From the NCBI GenBank assembly GCA_024279915.1, contig JAJRRB010000025.1, forward strand, positions 62,001-126,000: DNA of 64,000 nucleotides, given 5' to 3'. Of the stretch, positions 49,518 to 59,081 are shown piece after piece (the first letter of the stretch is position 1; every line of letters starts with the position of its first letter). The stretch is from Deltaproteobacteria bacterium (GTDB lineage Bacteria > Desulfobacterota > Desulfuromonadia > Desulfuromonadales > BM103). The position numbers were made by a program, and so were the translations under genes. Below the pieces are notes generated by a model. That model was not told the origin of the DNA. It did not search any database and saw only the letters and a program-made list of their open reading frames with translations.

Positions 49518-50606
49518 TTATTTCACAAAGGGCGGACGTGTCACGATAGCACGCATGCGGCGGTTGCGAATGGCAACTTCCAGTTCGGTACCGGCCTTAG
49601 CCACATCAGGCTCCACCAAGGCCAGAGCAACGCCGACTTTGAGGGTTGGTGACATGGTGCCGCTAGTCACAACACCAACTTCTCGATCATCAACAAAGAC
49701 CGGATAGCCTTCACGGGGGATACCGCGCTCCTGCATAACGATACCAACCCGCCGCCGCGGCACACCATCAGCCTTTTGTGTGACCAGTGCCGTTTTACCA
49801 ACGAAATCGGCCTTGTCGAGCTTGGTGATCCAGGCCAACCCGGCCTCCAACGGAGAAATTTCCCGGGAGAGTTCATGACCATAGAGGGCGTAGCCTTTTT
49901 CAAGGCGGAGGGTATCACGTGCACCCAGGCCAATGGGCAACAGACCCTGCGACGCTCCGGCCTTCATCAGTTGTTGCCAGACTTCAACGGCGGAAGATGC
50001 TGGCAGGTATAGCTCGAAACCATCTTCACCTGTATAACCGGTACGCGAGATGATCATATTCACACCAGCAACAGCTCCCTCGCAAAAATGGTAGTAAACC
50101 AGATCTGCAAGCGAAACCTCTGTGAGACCAGCAAGGATTTCTTCCGCTTTTGGCCCCTGCAGAGCAATCTGGGCAAATTCCGCGCTGCGATTGTTCAAGG
50201 TGACATCGGTCATTGCCAAGTCGGCCAAGACCTGCTGCATCCAGGCGAAATCTTTATCCGTGTTGGATGCGTTGACACAGAAAAGAAAGCGCGAGTCGTT
50301 GAAACGGTAAAGAGTCACATCATCAACGATGCCGCCTTCGGAATAACCAAGAGCCGAATACTGAATCTGACCGTCAACCAGCTTTTCTGCATCATTAATG
50401 GTCAGCTGCTGGATAAACGCCAGGGCATTAGGACCTGTCACTTCGACTTCACCCATATGCGAGACATCAAAAAGACCTGCGGCCTGTCGCACCGCCAAGT
50501 GCTCATCGATCACACCGGAATACTGGACCGGCATATCCCAACCGCCAAAATCGACCATCCGCGCGCCAAGCTCACGATGTACCTGATTCAATTGGGTTTT
50601 TTTCAC
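49518..50606 (-). CDS. gcvT: Glycine cleavage system T protein (aminomethyltransferase)
   Basis: [41 protein letters not shown]. Confidence 0.97.
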   Translation of the reverse strand: MKKTQLNQVHRELGARMVDFGGWDMPVQYSGVIDEHLAVRQAAGLFDVSHMGEVEVTGPNALAFIQQLTINDAEKLVDGQIQYSALGYSEGGIVDDVTLYRFNDSRFLFCVNASNTDKDFAWMQQVLADLAMTDVTLNNRSAEFAQIALQGPKAEEILAGLTEVSLADLVYYHFCEGAVAGVNMIISRTGYTGEDGFELYLPASSAVEVWQQLMKAGASQGLLPIGLGARDTLRLEKGYALYGHELSREISPLEAGLAWITKLDKADFVGKTALVTQKADGVPRRRVGIVMQERGIPREGYPVFVDDREVGVVTSGTMSPTLKVGVALALVEPDVAKAGTELEVAIRNRRMRAIVTRPPFVK

Positions 50607-50628
50607 AGGAATCTCCTTTCAAAGAAAT

Positions 50629-51486
50629 TTACGCAAGTATTACGGGTATCTTGTCTTCGTGTCCAAGCGTCATCAGATGTACACCCTGGCAGAGCTCTCT
50701 CGCCCAGGCAACTGTTTCACGAGCGACTTCAATCCCTTCGGCCATCGGATCAAGCGCACTTTCGAACCGTTTAACCAGAGTCTCTGGAACCTGTACACCC
50801 GGAATGTTATCATTCAGGAATCTGGCCATTTTTGCGCTTCTAATCAACAAGACCCCGGCGATAACCGGCACCTTTAATGGTTCCATAGCCGTCATGAAAC
50901 GCTCCAGAGCCTCCCGGTCGAAGATCGATTGGGTCTGAAAAAATCGTGCGCCACTATCAACTTTTTTCGAGACCTTCTGGAACATCAGCTCAAACGGTTC
51001 AGCAGCCGGATTAACCGCTGCCCCAGGGAAAAAGTTCGGTACGCCATTGAGCGGTTTACCCACCATGTTAACGCCCGCCATCAAGCCAGCCGTCATATCG
51101 AGCAATTGCACTGAATCAAGGTCGAAGACCGGCCGGGCATCGGGGTGATCACCAAATTTACTGTGATCACCAGAGAGCAGCAACAGGTTTTCAATACCAA
51201 AAGCAGCCGCACCGAGCAAGTCAGACTGTAATGCCATGCGATTGCGATCTCGACAGGTCAGCTGCAAAATTGTCTCTGTGCCAGCCTGCTGTAACTGCGC
51301 AGCCAGCGCCAATGATGACAGGCGCATGTTGGCACCCTGGTTATCTGTGACATTGACGGCAGTGATTCCTTCAAACTTTTCAACATCGGCCAACGCCGGA
51401 ATCAGGTTGGTTCCTTTAGGCGGTGCTATTTCAGCCGTCACCACGAACTGACCACTGGTCAACTGCTCAGACAAACGTGACATCAA
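50629..51486 (-). CDS. metF: Methylenetetrahydrofolate reductase
   Basis: VTAEIAPPKGTNL; LLLSGDHSKFGDHPDARPVFDLDSVQLL; GARFFQTQSIFD. Confidence 0.92.
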   Translation of the reverse strand: MMSRLSEQLTSGQFVVTAEIAPPKGTNLIPALADVEKFEGITAVNVTDNQGANMRLSSLALAAQLQQAGTETILQLTCRDRNRMALQSDLLGAAAFGIENLLLLSGDHSKFGDHPDARPVFDLDSVQLLDMTAGLMAGVNMVGKPLNGVPNFFPGAAVNPAAEPFELMFQKVSKKVDSGARFFQTQSIFDREALERFMTAMEPLKVPVIAGVLLIRSAKMARFLNDNIPGVQVPETLVKRFESALDPMAEGIEVARETVAWARELCQGVHLMTLGHEDKIPVILA

Positions 51487-52139
51487 CGTTCACCATCTTG
51501 CAAACGGTACCGACCCGGCTTACGGCGGTGGCTCCAGTTTTTCGGCGGTACGCGACGGGCGAAGACTCCCTGTCGCTTCTGACTCTGCAAACGTTCATAG
51601 ATCAGCCGCCACGCACATTCGATCTCCGCGTCAATTTCACAATGACCATCCTCCATTCCACCACACGGACCATTGAGTAGACCCTTGGCACAGGTGGTCA
51701 CCGGACAGATCCCCGCAGTTTCGTTGAGGATGCAGTCACCGCAGAGCGAACACATCTCCTCGTAGTGACCAAAACGTCGCACATTGCCAAGAAACATAGA
51801 ATTCAAGCCGCCAACCACACGCTTCTCAGCAGTGGATGAAATCGACTGAATTCCCGAGCCACAGGCAAGCACCACCAGCACATCAGCATCCTGCACAGCA
51901 TTCTTGTGCTGACGCAGGTCACGTGCAGCGCGCATAATATGGCAAGCTTCATCAATGACCGTGCTGCCAGTAACCTCTTTCTCCTGTTCAACCAGCCATT
52001 CCTGAAGCTTGAAAACCTCTTCCTCACCACCAGATTTACAGGCTGTCGCGCAAGCTGCGCAGCCGATCAGAAAAAGTTTGTCGAATTCAGACAAAGCCTG
52101 TTGGAGTTCTTCAAAAGGTTTCAGTTCGCTGATAATCAT
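51483..52139 (-). CDS. metV: MetV-type zinc/Fe-S partner of MetF
   Basis: IGCAACATACKSGGEEEV; MCSLCGDCILNETAGICPVTTCAKGLLNGPCGG; overlaps metF. Confidence 0.88.
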   Translation of the reverse strand: MIISELKPFEELQQALSEFDKLFLIGCAACATACKSGGEEEVFKLQEWLVEQEKEVTGSTVIDEACHIMRAARDLRQHKNAVQDADVLVVLACGSGIQSISSTAEKRVVGGLNSMFLGNVRRFGHYEEMCSLCGDCILNETAGICPVTTCAKGLLNGPCGGMEDGHCEIDAEIECAWRLIYERLQSQKRQGVFARRVPPKNWSHRRKPGRYRLQDGER

Positions 52140-52247
52140 ATTGAACCGGGACTGGTCTTTGGGGCTGGGGCTGGTGAAGAGCCCAAGCTCAGGATTTAAA
52201 ACAAAACGGCCCGGAACGAACAAGTCGTTGCAGACCGCAAAATTGTT

Positions 52248-53099
52248 TTATTGGTTAGCGCGACGTTTGGCGCCTTCTACAGTATTGTAGAGCAGCATGG
52301 TGATTGTCATTGGACCAACGCCGCCGGGTACAGGAGTGATGGCACTGGCGCGTTCTTTTGCCGCTTCGAATTCAACATCGCCAACCAGCTTCTTCTCACC
52401 AACGCGATTAACACCAACATCAATAACAACCGCGCCCTCTTTGATCCAGGATCCTTTGATCATCTCGGGACGACCAACCGCAGCGATCACCACATCGGCC
52501 TGGGCAACCTTCCCCGGCAGATCGCGGGTACGGGAATGGCAGATTGTCACGGTCGCATGTTGGGCAAGGCACATCAGCGCCACTGGCTTACCAACAATAT
52601 TGGACCGTCCCACCACGACGACTGCCTTGCCAGTCAAATCAACGCCAGTATACTCCAGCATTTTCATCACACCAAAGGGTGTACATGGTTGATAAAGCGG
52701 ATTGCCGGTCACCAGGCGACCGACATTATAGGGATGGAAACCGTCAGCATCCTTGACCGGAGAGATCGACTCCAGAATCTTGCTTTCATCAATATGATCA
52801 GGCAATGGCAACTGCACCAGAATACCGTCGATGCGTTGATCATTATTCAGCTCTTCAATCAACGCCAGCAGTTGTGCCTCGGTCGTCTCGGCAGGTAGTT
52901 TATGCTCATCAGAAAAGATCCCGGCTTTTTCACAGGCCTTCTCTTTCATTGTCACATAAACCCGGCTGGCCGGATCATCCCCCACCAACACAACAGCCAG
53001 GCCAGGAGTGACCCCTTGTTCTTTCAATGCCACAACATCAGCAGCAATCTCTTCACGAATTTCAGCGGCAATCGCCTTGCCATCAATGATTTTACCCAC
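52248..53099 (-). CDS. folD: FolD bifunctional methylene-THF dehydrogenase/cyclohydrolase (GTG start)
   Basis: [63 protein letters not shown] 5' of GTG; longer ATG start is inside the MITE-like copy. Confidence 0.94.
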   Translation of the reverse strand: MGKIIDGKAIAAEIREEIAADVVALKEQGVTPGLAVVLVGDDPASRVYVTMKEKACEKAGIFSDEHKLPAETTEAQLLALIEELNNDQRIDGILVQLPLPDHIDESKILESISPVKDADGFHPYNVGRLVTGNPLYQPCTPFGVMKMLEYTGVDLTGKAVVVVGRSNIVGKPVALMCLAQHATVTICHSRTRDLPGKVAQADVVIAAVGRPEMIKGSWIKEGAVVIDVGVNRVGEKKLVGDVEFEAAKERASAITPVPGGVGPMTITMLLYNTVEGAKRRANQ

Positions 53100-53115
53100 G
53101 TAAAAAACCTCCCTA

Positions 53116-53278
53116 GCAGCCCGTCGGACCATCAGGGCTGAAGCGAAAACTTGAATGTTTGAGACCAGATTTTGGCTCATTTAAGAGCAATAGCCGTAGC
53201 TATTGGTCGATAAGGAGCTGAAATATGGGCCAAACAGGCGAATTTGCAGCCAGCTCATTGGTTGTCCGACAGGCTGCC
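53116..53278 (+). mobile_element. MITE-like palindromic element, copy 3
   Basis: GCAGCCCGTCGGACCATCA...TGGTTGTCCGACAGGCTGC; same family as 12570 and 36255. Confidence 0.9.
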
Positions 53279-53418
53279 AAAATGAAGATATGACTATACG
53301 CAACGAGGGGGGGATTGTAAAGATGTGAAGAGGGGTAATCTTGAGAAAAGTCTGCTTACAATCTACCTTTGACGCTGATGTTATTCGCACCCAGCGCCAC
53401 ACGCAACGCACTATATTC

Positions 53419-54477
53419 TTACTCTTTCTCCAGCCGTTTCTGACTCTGTACTCTCTTATACATCTTGCCTAAACTCTTCTCCTTACGCCGTTTCTCTGCC
53501 AGCGTTTCATCCGCACGTTCTTGCTCTGCTTTCAGTTTAAGGTAATTGGCCAGTCGGCGCGGATCAAGTTCATTACTCTCAGCGGCAATGGCCACAGCAC
53601 AACCCATTTCACCCAGATGACGGCAATCATTGAAACGACAGTTGCGCGCCACCGTTTCAATCTCCGCAAAGAGTGTGGCGACTCCTACTTCGCAGTCGCT
53701 CAGTTGCAGCTCGCGCATACCGGGGCTATCGAGCAGTAGGCCACCACTTGGTAGCAGGTGCAAGGAACGTGAAGTGGTGGTGTGACGGCCCTTGGCGTCG
53801 CTCGCGCGGGTAACACCAATCTCCTGCACGACAGAGGTATACAAGGTATTGACCAGAGTTGACTTGCCGACCCCGCTTGAACCGACCAGAGCCACCGTCT
53901 GCCCAACCCGGCACCAGGGACGCAGAATCTCAAGAACACTCTCATCCCTTGAATCGACCGCCTCAATCGCCAGACCCGGTCGCAGGACTCTGGCCTGAAC
54001 ACGGAAATTTTCGACGTCTTCAATCAGATCGACTTTGGTCAGCACGATCACTGGCTCGACTCCGGCATCGAGTGCCATTGCCAGATAACGTTCAAGTCGC
54101 GAAAGGTTAAACTCAGCGTTGCAGGATGTCACAATGAAGAGGGTATCGACGTTGGCTGCCATCAATTGGACTCTGGCGTCATGCCCGGGTGCCATGCGTT
54201 TGAACAAACTGGTGCGTTCCAGAAGACGCAGCGGTTGACCATCTTTATCAATCAGCAGCCAATCCCCCACTGTAGGTAGATCTTCCACTGCATAGCGCAA
54301 CCAGGCGTGAGGCAGGGAGAACTTCTGCCGACCGCCCTCACCCACACAATCAACCAGATGGCGATTGAGGGCAAAGACCCGCACTGGAGTGGTCGTTTCC
54401 CATTCCTCAAGGCTTAACTGTTGCTGAAAAAAATGTCCCCAACCGAGGTCCGGCAAAGATAAAGAAGTTTCCGACAT
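53419..54477 (-). CDS. rsgA: Ribosome small-subunit-dependent GTPase A
   Basis: Circularly permuted GTPase: TKVDL, GSSGVGKSTLVN, DSPGMREL; C-terminal zinc Cys/His cluster. Confidence 0.94.
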   Translation of the reverse strand: MSETSLSLPDLGWGHFFQQQLSLEEWETTTPVRVFALNRHLVDCVGEGGRQKFSLPHAWLRYAVEDLPTVGDWLLIDKDGQPLRLLERTSLFKRMAPGHDARVQLMAANVDTLFIVTSCNAEFNLSRLERYLAMALDAGVEPVIVLTKVDLIEDVENFRVQARVLRPGLAIEAVDSRDESVLEILRPWCRVGQTVALVGSSGVGKSTLVNTLYTSVVQEIGVTRASDAKGRHTTTSRSLHLLPSGGLLLDSPGMRELQLSDCEVGVATLFAEIETVARNCRFNDCRHLGEMGCAVAIAAESNELDPRRLANYLKLKAEQERADETLAEKRRKEKSLGKMYKRVQSQKRLEKE

Positions 54478-54561
54478 CGACCTGTCCACAAAAGAAAGAG
54501 AACCTTACGACTTGACGTTACCACTTCTCAACTACACCGAAGAGAGCAAAATGAGCAACAA

Positions 54562-54594
54562 AAAAAGGGACAGAATCCAATTCTGTCCCTTTTT
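54562..54594. terminator. Perfect hairpin terminator with A/T runs on both sides
   Basis: AAAAAGGGACAGAAT-CCA-ATTCTGTCCCTTTTT. Confidence 0.8.
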
Positions 54595-54616
54595 ACACTG
54601 TTTATCACACGCGATT

Positions 54617-54865
54617 CTATTCGTTGGCCGCTTTCGGACAACCAGCACAACCGCCACCACTATCTGCCGAAGGGCAGGCTGCCGGTTTGCCACCGTAACC
54701 CTGATCGTACCAGCCATCGCCTTTGAGAGCGAACCCGGTCTGAGAAATCAGCTTGACAACCACACCACCGCATTCACGACATTCGGTGAGCGGTGCATCG
54801 GAAAACTTCTGACGGGCCTCAAAGATCAGGCCACAATCCTTACATTTATATTCATACATCGGCAT
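54617..54865 (-). CDS. FmdB-family zinc-ribbon protein
   Basis: MPMYEYKCKDCGLIFEARQKFSDAPLTECRECGG. Confidence 0.9.
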   Translation of the reverse strand: MPMYEYKCKDCGLIFEARQKFSDAPLTECRECGGVVVKLISQTGFALKGDGWYDQGYGGKPAACPSADSGGGCAGCPKAANE

Positions 54866-54922
54866 AGGACTCACCTCTTTTTAGAAAATTCGTCGGTAAT
54901 TTAATAACTTTGCGAGCAGATG

Positions 54923-55228
54923 TCAACCCTTCACTAGATTGTTGAGGATTTCACTGATTGTCTGAAAGTCGGCATCTTCAAGTAAAAGACGTTTATGACG
55001 GGACGTATCGCCGGAGATTAATCTAACGCAACTCTTGGGCAGACTGCAGAGTTTGGCAAGAAAAACACAGCAGGCCTTGTTAGCCGCACCATCCACCGGC
55101 GGAGCAGTGAGAGAGACTTTGAGCTCCTCACCCTGCAGACCGACCACCTTGTTGCGACTGGCGCGAGGTTGGATATACAAAAAGATTTCAACACCTGCGT
55201 CGGTTTGCCGCAGGCAGGAGAGGCTCAT
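54923..55228 (-). CDS. YggU/DUF167 family protein
   Basis: IFLYIQPRASRNKVVGLQGEELKVSLTAPPVDGAAN. Confidence 0.92.
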   Translation of the reverse strand: MSLSCLRQTDAGVEIFLYIQPRASRNKVVGLQGEELKVSLTAPPVDGAANKACCVFLAKLCSLPKSCVRLISGDTSRHKRLLLEDADFQTISEILNNLVKG

Positions 55229-55938
55229 TTGAGGAGATCCCTCTCACCATTTATTTCATTCGGGTCAAAATCGAAAGAGAGCTCAGGAGCATTATTCTCG
55301 GGAGAAGGTTCAGCAGTGGAGTCCTCAGCTGCTGAATCAACTTGATTTGGTTCTGTGAATTCTGCATCTTCGACAAGCCCTTCAGAATGATCTGCTGTTT
55401 GCGGTGCAACTTCTTCGCTCTCTGGACCGGAGGCATTGATAAATGGCAGTGGCTCTTCAAGTAACCGGGCATCAGCGTCTTGCTGTTCAATGCCCACAGC
55501 ATTCAAATCGAGCATACGGATATGTTTTTCCAACAATCCTTTCAGGCTGACTTCAAAATCAATCTTCTGCCGTTTGGTCTCCTGAATCTCCTCGATTAAC
55601 TGTACCCGCCGCTCTTCGGCATTGCGCATCAGGCGCTCCGCCTTGATCTCAGCCTCGGCCATCAGAACATCTACTTCACGGCGAGCGGTTGCTTTCAACT
55701 CCTCAGTAATCTTCTGGGTGGTTATCAGGGTTTCCTTAAGAGTCTCTTCACGATCTCGCATCTCTGTCAATGCCGCGTTGGTGTGAGCCAGTTCTTCCTG
55801 AAGATCATGATTCTGCCGCATCAGACGCTCCAACTCTTCGGCCAGAGATTCCAGGAATCGATCAACTCCGGCTTTTTCGTAACCAAAGGGGCGGGATTTG
55901 AACTGTTGCTGTTGAATATCAATAGGACTGATTCGCAT
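55225..55938 (-). CDS. DivIVA-domain protein
   Basis: MRISPIDIQQQQFKSRPFGYEKAGVDRFLESLAEELERL; coiled coil. Confidence 0.92.
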   Translation of the reverse strand: MRISPIDIQQQQFKSRPFGYEKAGVDRFLESLAEELERLMRQNHDLQEELAHTNAALTEMRDREETLKETLITTQKITEELKATARREVDVLMAEAEIKAERLMRNAEERRVQLIEEIQETKRQKIDFEVSLKGLLEKHIRMLDLNAVGIEQQDADARLLEEPLPFINASGPESEEVAPQTADHSEGLVEDAEFTEPNQVDSAAEDSTAEPSPENNAPELSFDFDPNEINGERDLLK

Positions 55939-55947
55939 GGTAGCCGC

Positions 55948-56238
55948 CTAGAAACCGCCGTAAGTCAATTTATACTGAATCTGAGCCAATACATTTTGAA
56001 GTACGCCGATGATAATCAGCAAAGCAATCGGAGTAAAATCCATAGCACCGAACTGCAACGGCAGGATACGCCGCATACGGTTAAACACGGGATCAGTCGC
56101 GTTATGCAGGAAACGGACAATGGGGTTGTACGGATCAGGGTTGACCCAGGAGATCAACGCCCTGGCAATCACAATCCAGAAATAGATCGAGAGAATAGCT
56201 TGCAAAACCTGGAATACAGCACTGACTATAATGTCCAT
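55948..56238 (-). CDS. YggT family membrane protein
   Basis: IVIARALISWVNPDPYNPIVRFLHNATDPVFNRMRRILP. Confidence 0.9.
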   Translation of the reverse strand: MDIIVSAVFQVLQAILSIYFWIVIARALISWVNPDPYNPIVRFLHNATDPVFNRMRRILPLQFGAMDFTPIALLIIIGVLQNVLAQIQYKLTYGGF

Positions 56239-56319
56239 GAAATCTCCTGACCGGAACACATAACCCTAATGTCCGGCGCAAACAAAACTATGGCTGGTTC
56301 AAACAAAACCTTAACAATA

Positions 56320-56338
56320 TTAACATATAGCGTGTTAA
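56320..56338. promoter_or_regulatory. Palindrome TTAACA-N7-TGTTAA upstream of aroG/hgcAB
   Basis: TTAACATATAGCGTGTTAA. Confidence 0.4.
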
Positions 56339-56349
56339 CTGGAAATGTG

Positions 56350-56396
56350 TCAATCATCTGATTAAAGCTGAATCCTGCAATCTGATTGATTTTTTT
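56350..56396 (+). terminator. Terminator-like hairpin in the leader of the DAHP synthase gene (possible attenuator)
   Basis: TCAATCA...(GATT...AATC)...TGATTGA followed by seven T; aroG start at 56450. Confidence 0.45.
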
Positions 56397-56449
56397 ACGT
56401 TTTGCAGGACATAATGCCCTTTTTTACTTAACCTTTGCAGGAGAGAATA

Positions 56450-57523
56450 ATGGTTCAGACTAACAATCTCCACGTCAGCGGCCTGACACCGCTCATTGCT
56501 CCAGCAGACCTCAAGCAGGTGCTCCCTCTCTCAGAGGCTGCCGCTGAGTTCGTCGCCAGTTCTCGCAAACAGATTCAGGACATCCTCTGGGGCCGAGACC
56601 CACGCATGATGGTGGTGGTTGGCCCTTGTTCCGTCCATGACCCGAAAGCAGCTCTGGAGTACGCCGGGTTACTGGCGAAGCTCAACGAGGAGTTGAAAGA
56701 TCAACTGCTGCTGGTAATGCGCGTCTACTTTGAAAAACCCCGTACCACGATCGGCTGGAAAGGTTTGATCAACGATCCGGATCTCGACGGCACCCATCAG
56801 ATTTCAAAAGGTCTTGGTATTGCGCGCAGGTTGATGCTCGACATTACTGCCATGGAGCTACCGGTCGCCACTGAGATGCTTGATCCGATCACTCCGCAAT
56901 TCATGGCAGATACGATCAGTTGGGGAGCCATCGGTGCCCGCACGACCGAAAGTCAGACTCATCGTGAAATGTCGAGCGGCCTCTCCTTCCCGGTCGGTTT
57001 TAAAAACGGCACCGATGGTAGCCTGCAGATTGCAATCGACGCCATGGGCGCTGCCTGTCACTCGCACAATTTCATCGGCGTCAACCGTGAAGGCCGCATT
57101 TCCATTGTCCAAACCACTGGCAACCCCGACGTACATATGGTGTTGCGTGGCGGCAACAATCATCCGAACTACCAGGCATCAGACATCGCTGCAACCATGA
57201 AAAAACTTGAAAAGGCTGGAATCGAGACCTCCATCATGGTTGATTGCAGCCATGCCAACTCCCGCAAGGACCACACCCGTCAAGAAGCCGTCATGAATGA
57301 TGTAATGGATCAGGTCGCTAACGGCAACAGCAATATCGGCTCGATGATGATCGAAAGTTTTCTTAAAGAAGGCAATCAAAAGATGGCCAATAAGCTCGAA
57401 GATTTGACCTACGGTGTGTCGATCACTGACAAGTGCGTCAACTGGGAGACAACCGAACGCATGCTGCGTCATGCCCATGCCAAGCTAAAGGAGTGCGGCG
57501 GCCGCAAGCTGTCGAAAGCCTGA
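56450..57523 (+). CDS. aroG: 3-deoxy-7-phosphoheptulonate (DAHP) synthase, class I
   Basis: VVVGPCSVHDPKAALEYA; VMRVYFEKPRTTIGWKGLINDP; SIMVDCSHANSRKDH. Confidence 0.95.
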   Translation: MVQTNNLHVSGLTPLIAPADLKQVLPLSEAAAEFVASSRKQIQDILWGRDPRMMVVVGPCSVHDPKAALEYAGLLAKLNEELKDQLLLVMRVYFEKPRTTIGWKGLINDPDLDGTHQISKGLGIARRLMLDITAMELPVATEMLDPITPQFMADTISWGAIGARTTESQTHREMSSGLSFPVGFKNGTDGSLQIAIDAMGAACHSHNFIGVNREGRISIVQTTGNPDVHMVLRGGNNHPNYQASDIAATMKKLEKAGIETSIMVDCSHANSRKDHTRQEAVMNDVMDQVANGNSNIGSMMIESFLKEGNQKMANKLEDLTYGVSITDKCVNWETTERMLRHAHAKLKECGGRKLSKA

Positions 57524-58725
57524 TGAGTACCAGTAACTGCTGTCCTCCACCGAAAGAAGAGACACCCTGCTGCCCTCCTGCAAAGGAAGAGTCGGCAAGC
57601 TGTTGCCCGCCGTCAGCGGCAACTGATGCTTGCTGCTCCCCGGAAAGCATCTCGGCAGACTGTTGTCCTGGAGTCAGTGATGACCGGCCAGGGTACAAAC
57701 TCTGGCCCTTTGTTTGCGATTGGCTGGACAGCCCGACGGGACAAATCCCTCAGGTTGCAACACGTCTCACATCGGCAGACATCGTTGGACGTTGGCAGAT
57801 GCGCTGGGGACTCGGGCGCTCGCGTTACACGATTGCACCGGGGCTCTACGCCATTGGAACTCCAGCAGGTGACAGCCCGGTTCTGGTCACAGCCAACTAC
57901 AAAATGACTTTTGATATCGTACGTCGCGACATGCGTGGCCATGATGCCTGGCTGCTGGTCCTAGACACCAAAGGTATCAACGTCTGGTGCGCAGCGGGTA
58001 AAGGCACCTTTAGCACAGATGAGATTATTCGACAGGTGCAAAGAGCCAACCTGCAACAGCTTGTTAACCATCGCACCCTGATCGTGCCCCAACTTGGCGC
58101 ACCTGGCGTAGCTGCACATAAAGTCCATAAAGCCTGTGGCTTTAAAGTCGTTTATGGTCCCATCCGCAGCGACGACCTGCCACAGTTCCTGAGAACCGGA
58201 CAAACAGCCACACCGGACATGCGTCGGGTCAGGTTCACACTGACCGACCGGTTCATCCTGACTCCGGTGGAGTTGGCCAGCATGTGGAGATACACCCTGT
58301 GGAGTATACTGGCCCTTTTCATTCTCGGTGGCATCGGACCACAGATTTTCTCTTTCTCAGCGGCGTGGAGTCGCGGTATTATAGCTGTAACAGTGGGCCT
58401 GCTCGGACTGTTCACAGGCGCGGTGATCACTCCAATACTCCTGCCATGGCTACCGGGACGTGCATTTGCCACGCGCGGTGCCATCGCTGGTCTGGCAACC
58501 GGCATGCTGGGGCTTCTGATTTTTTCAGCATCGCTTGGCTGGTTGAACTCTCTGGCACTGCTGCTGGCAGTCGCAGCCGTCTCATCATGGTGTGCCATGC
58601 ACTTTACCGGGTCATCAACCTTCACCTCACCATCGGGCGTGGAAAAAGAGATGCGCCAGGCAATCCCCGCTCAGGCTGCGTTCTTGCTGGTCGGTGGACT
58701 CTGCTGGCTTGCTGCAGCATTTTAA
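57523..58725 (+). CDS. hgcA: HgcA, corrinoid protein for mercury methylation
   Basis: Signature GINVWCAAGKGTFSTDEII (N(V/I)WCA(A/G)GK cap helix); C-terminal multi-TM domain; followed by HgcB-like ferredoxin; start overlaps aroG stop by 1 nt. Confidence 0.95.
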   Translation: MSTSNCCPPPKEETPCCPPAKEESASCCPPSAATDACCSPESISADCCPGVSDDRPGYKLWPFVCDWLDSPTGQIPQVATRLTSADIVGRWQMRWGLGRSRYTIAPGLYAIGTPAGDSPVLVTANYKMTFDIVRRDMRGHDAWLLVLDTKGINVWCAAGKGTFSTDEIIRQVQRANLQQLVNHRTLIVPQLGAPGVAAHKVHKACGFKVVYGPIRSDDLPQFLRTGQTATPDMRRVRFTLTDRFILTPVELASMWRYTLWSILALFILGGIGPQIFSFSAAWSRGIIAVTVGLLGLFTGAVITPILLPWLPGRAFATRGAIAGLATGMLGLLIFSASLGWLNSLALLLAVAAVSSWCAMHFTGSSTFTSPSGVEKEMRQAIPAQAAFLLVGGLCWLAAAF

Positions 58726-58746
58726 GAAGAGCAAAGGACATAAAGA

Positions 58747-59034
58747 ATGTCATCATTACGTTACCTTGAAAATATTGTCACTCTGAAGCTCGATACGGAG
58801 AAATGTGTCGGCTGCGGCATGTGTGCCGTGGTCTGCCCGCACGGCGTCTTTACAATCGAGGAACGCAAGGCACAGGTCGTTGATCGTGACGCATGTATCG
58901 AATGCGGGGCTTGTGCTGGAAACTGCCCGGTTGAGGCGTTGTCAGTGAAAGCGGGAGTCGGCTGTGCCAGTGCAATCATCAACGGTTGGTTGACTGGAGA
59001 AGAGCCTAGTTGCGATTGCGGTGGTAGCTGTTAA
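58747..59034 (+). CDS. hgcB: HgcB, 2[4Fe-4S] ferredoxin for mercury methylation
   Basis: CVGCGMCAVVCPHGVF, CIECGACAGNCPVEALSVKAGVGCASAIINGWL; C-terminal CDCGGSC. Confidence 0.95.
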   Translation: MSSLRYLENIVTLKLDTEKCVGCGMCAVVCPHGVFTIEERKAQVVDRDACIECGACAGNCPVEALSVKAGVGCASAIINGWLTGEEPSCDCGGSC

Positions 59035-59046
59035 AACAAAGATGAC

Positions 59047-59081
59047 AGAGATAGAGATAGAGATAGAGATAGAGATAGAGA
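59047..59081 (+). repeat. Hexanucleotide microsatellite (AGAGAT)n, five perfect units plus partial
   Basis: AGAGATAGAGATAGAGATAGAGATAGAGATAGAGA. Confidence 0.95.

Noticed and set aside
52248-53180. FolD start at 53180 ([20 protein letters not shown]...)
   Set aside because: First 27 residues come from the MITE-like element; GTG at 53099 with a good RBS and a normal FolD N-terminus is preferred.
56290-56361. 23-codon leader ORF MAGSNKTLTILTYSVLTGNVSII* ending in the hairpin before aroG
   Set aside because: No RBS and no enrichment of aromatic codons; not supported as an attenuation peptide.
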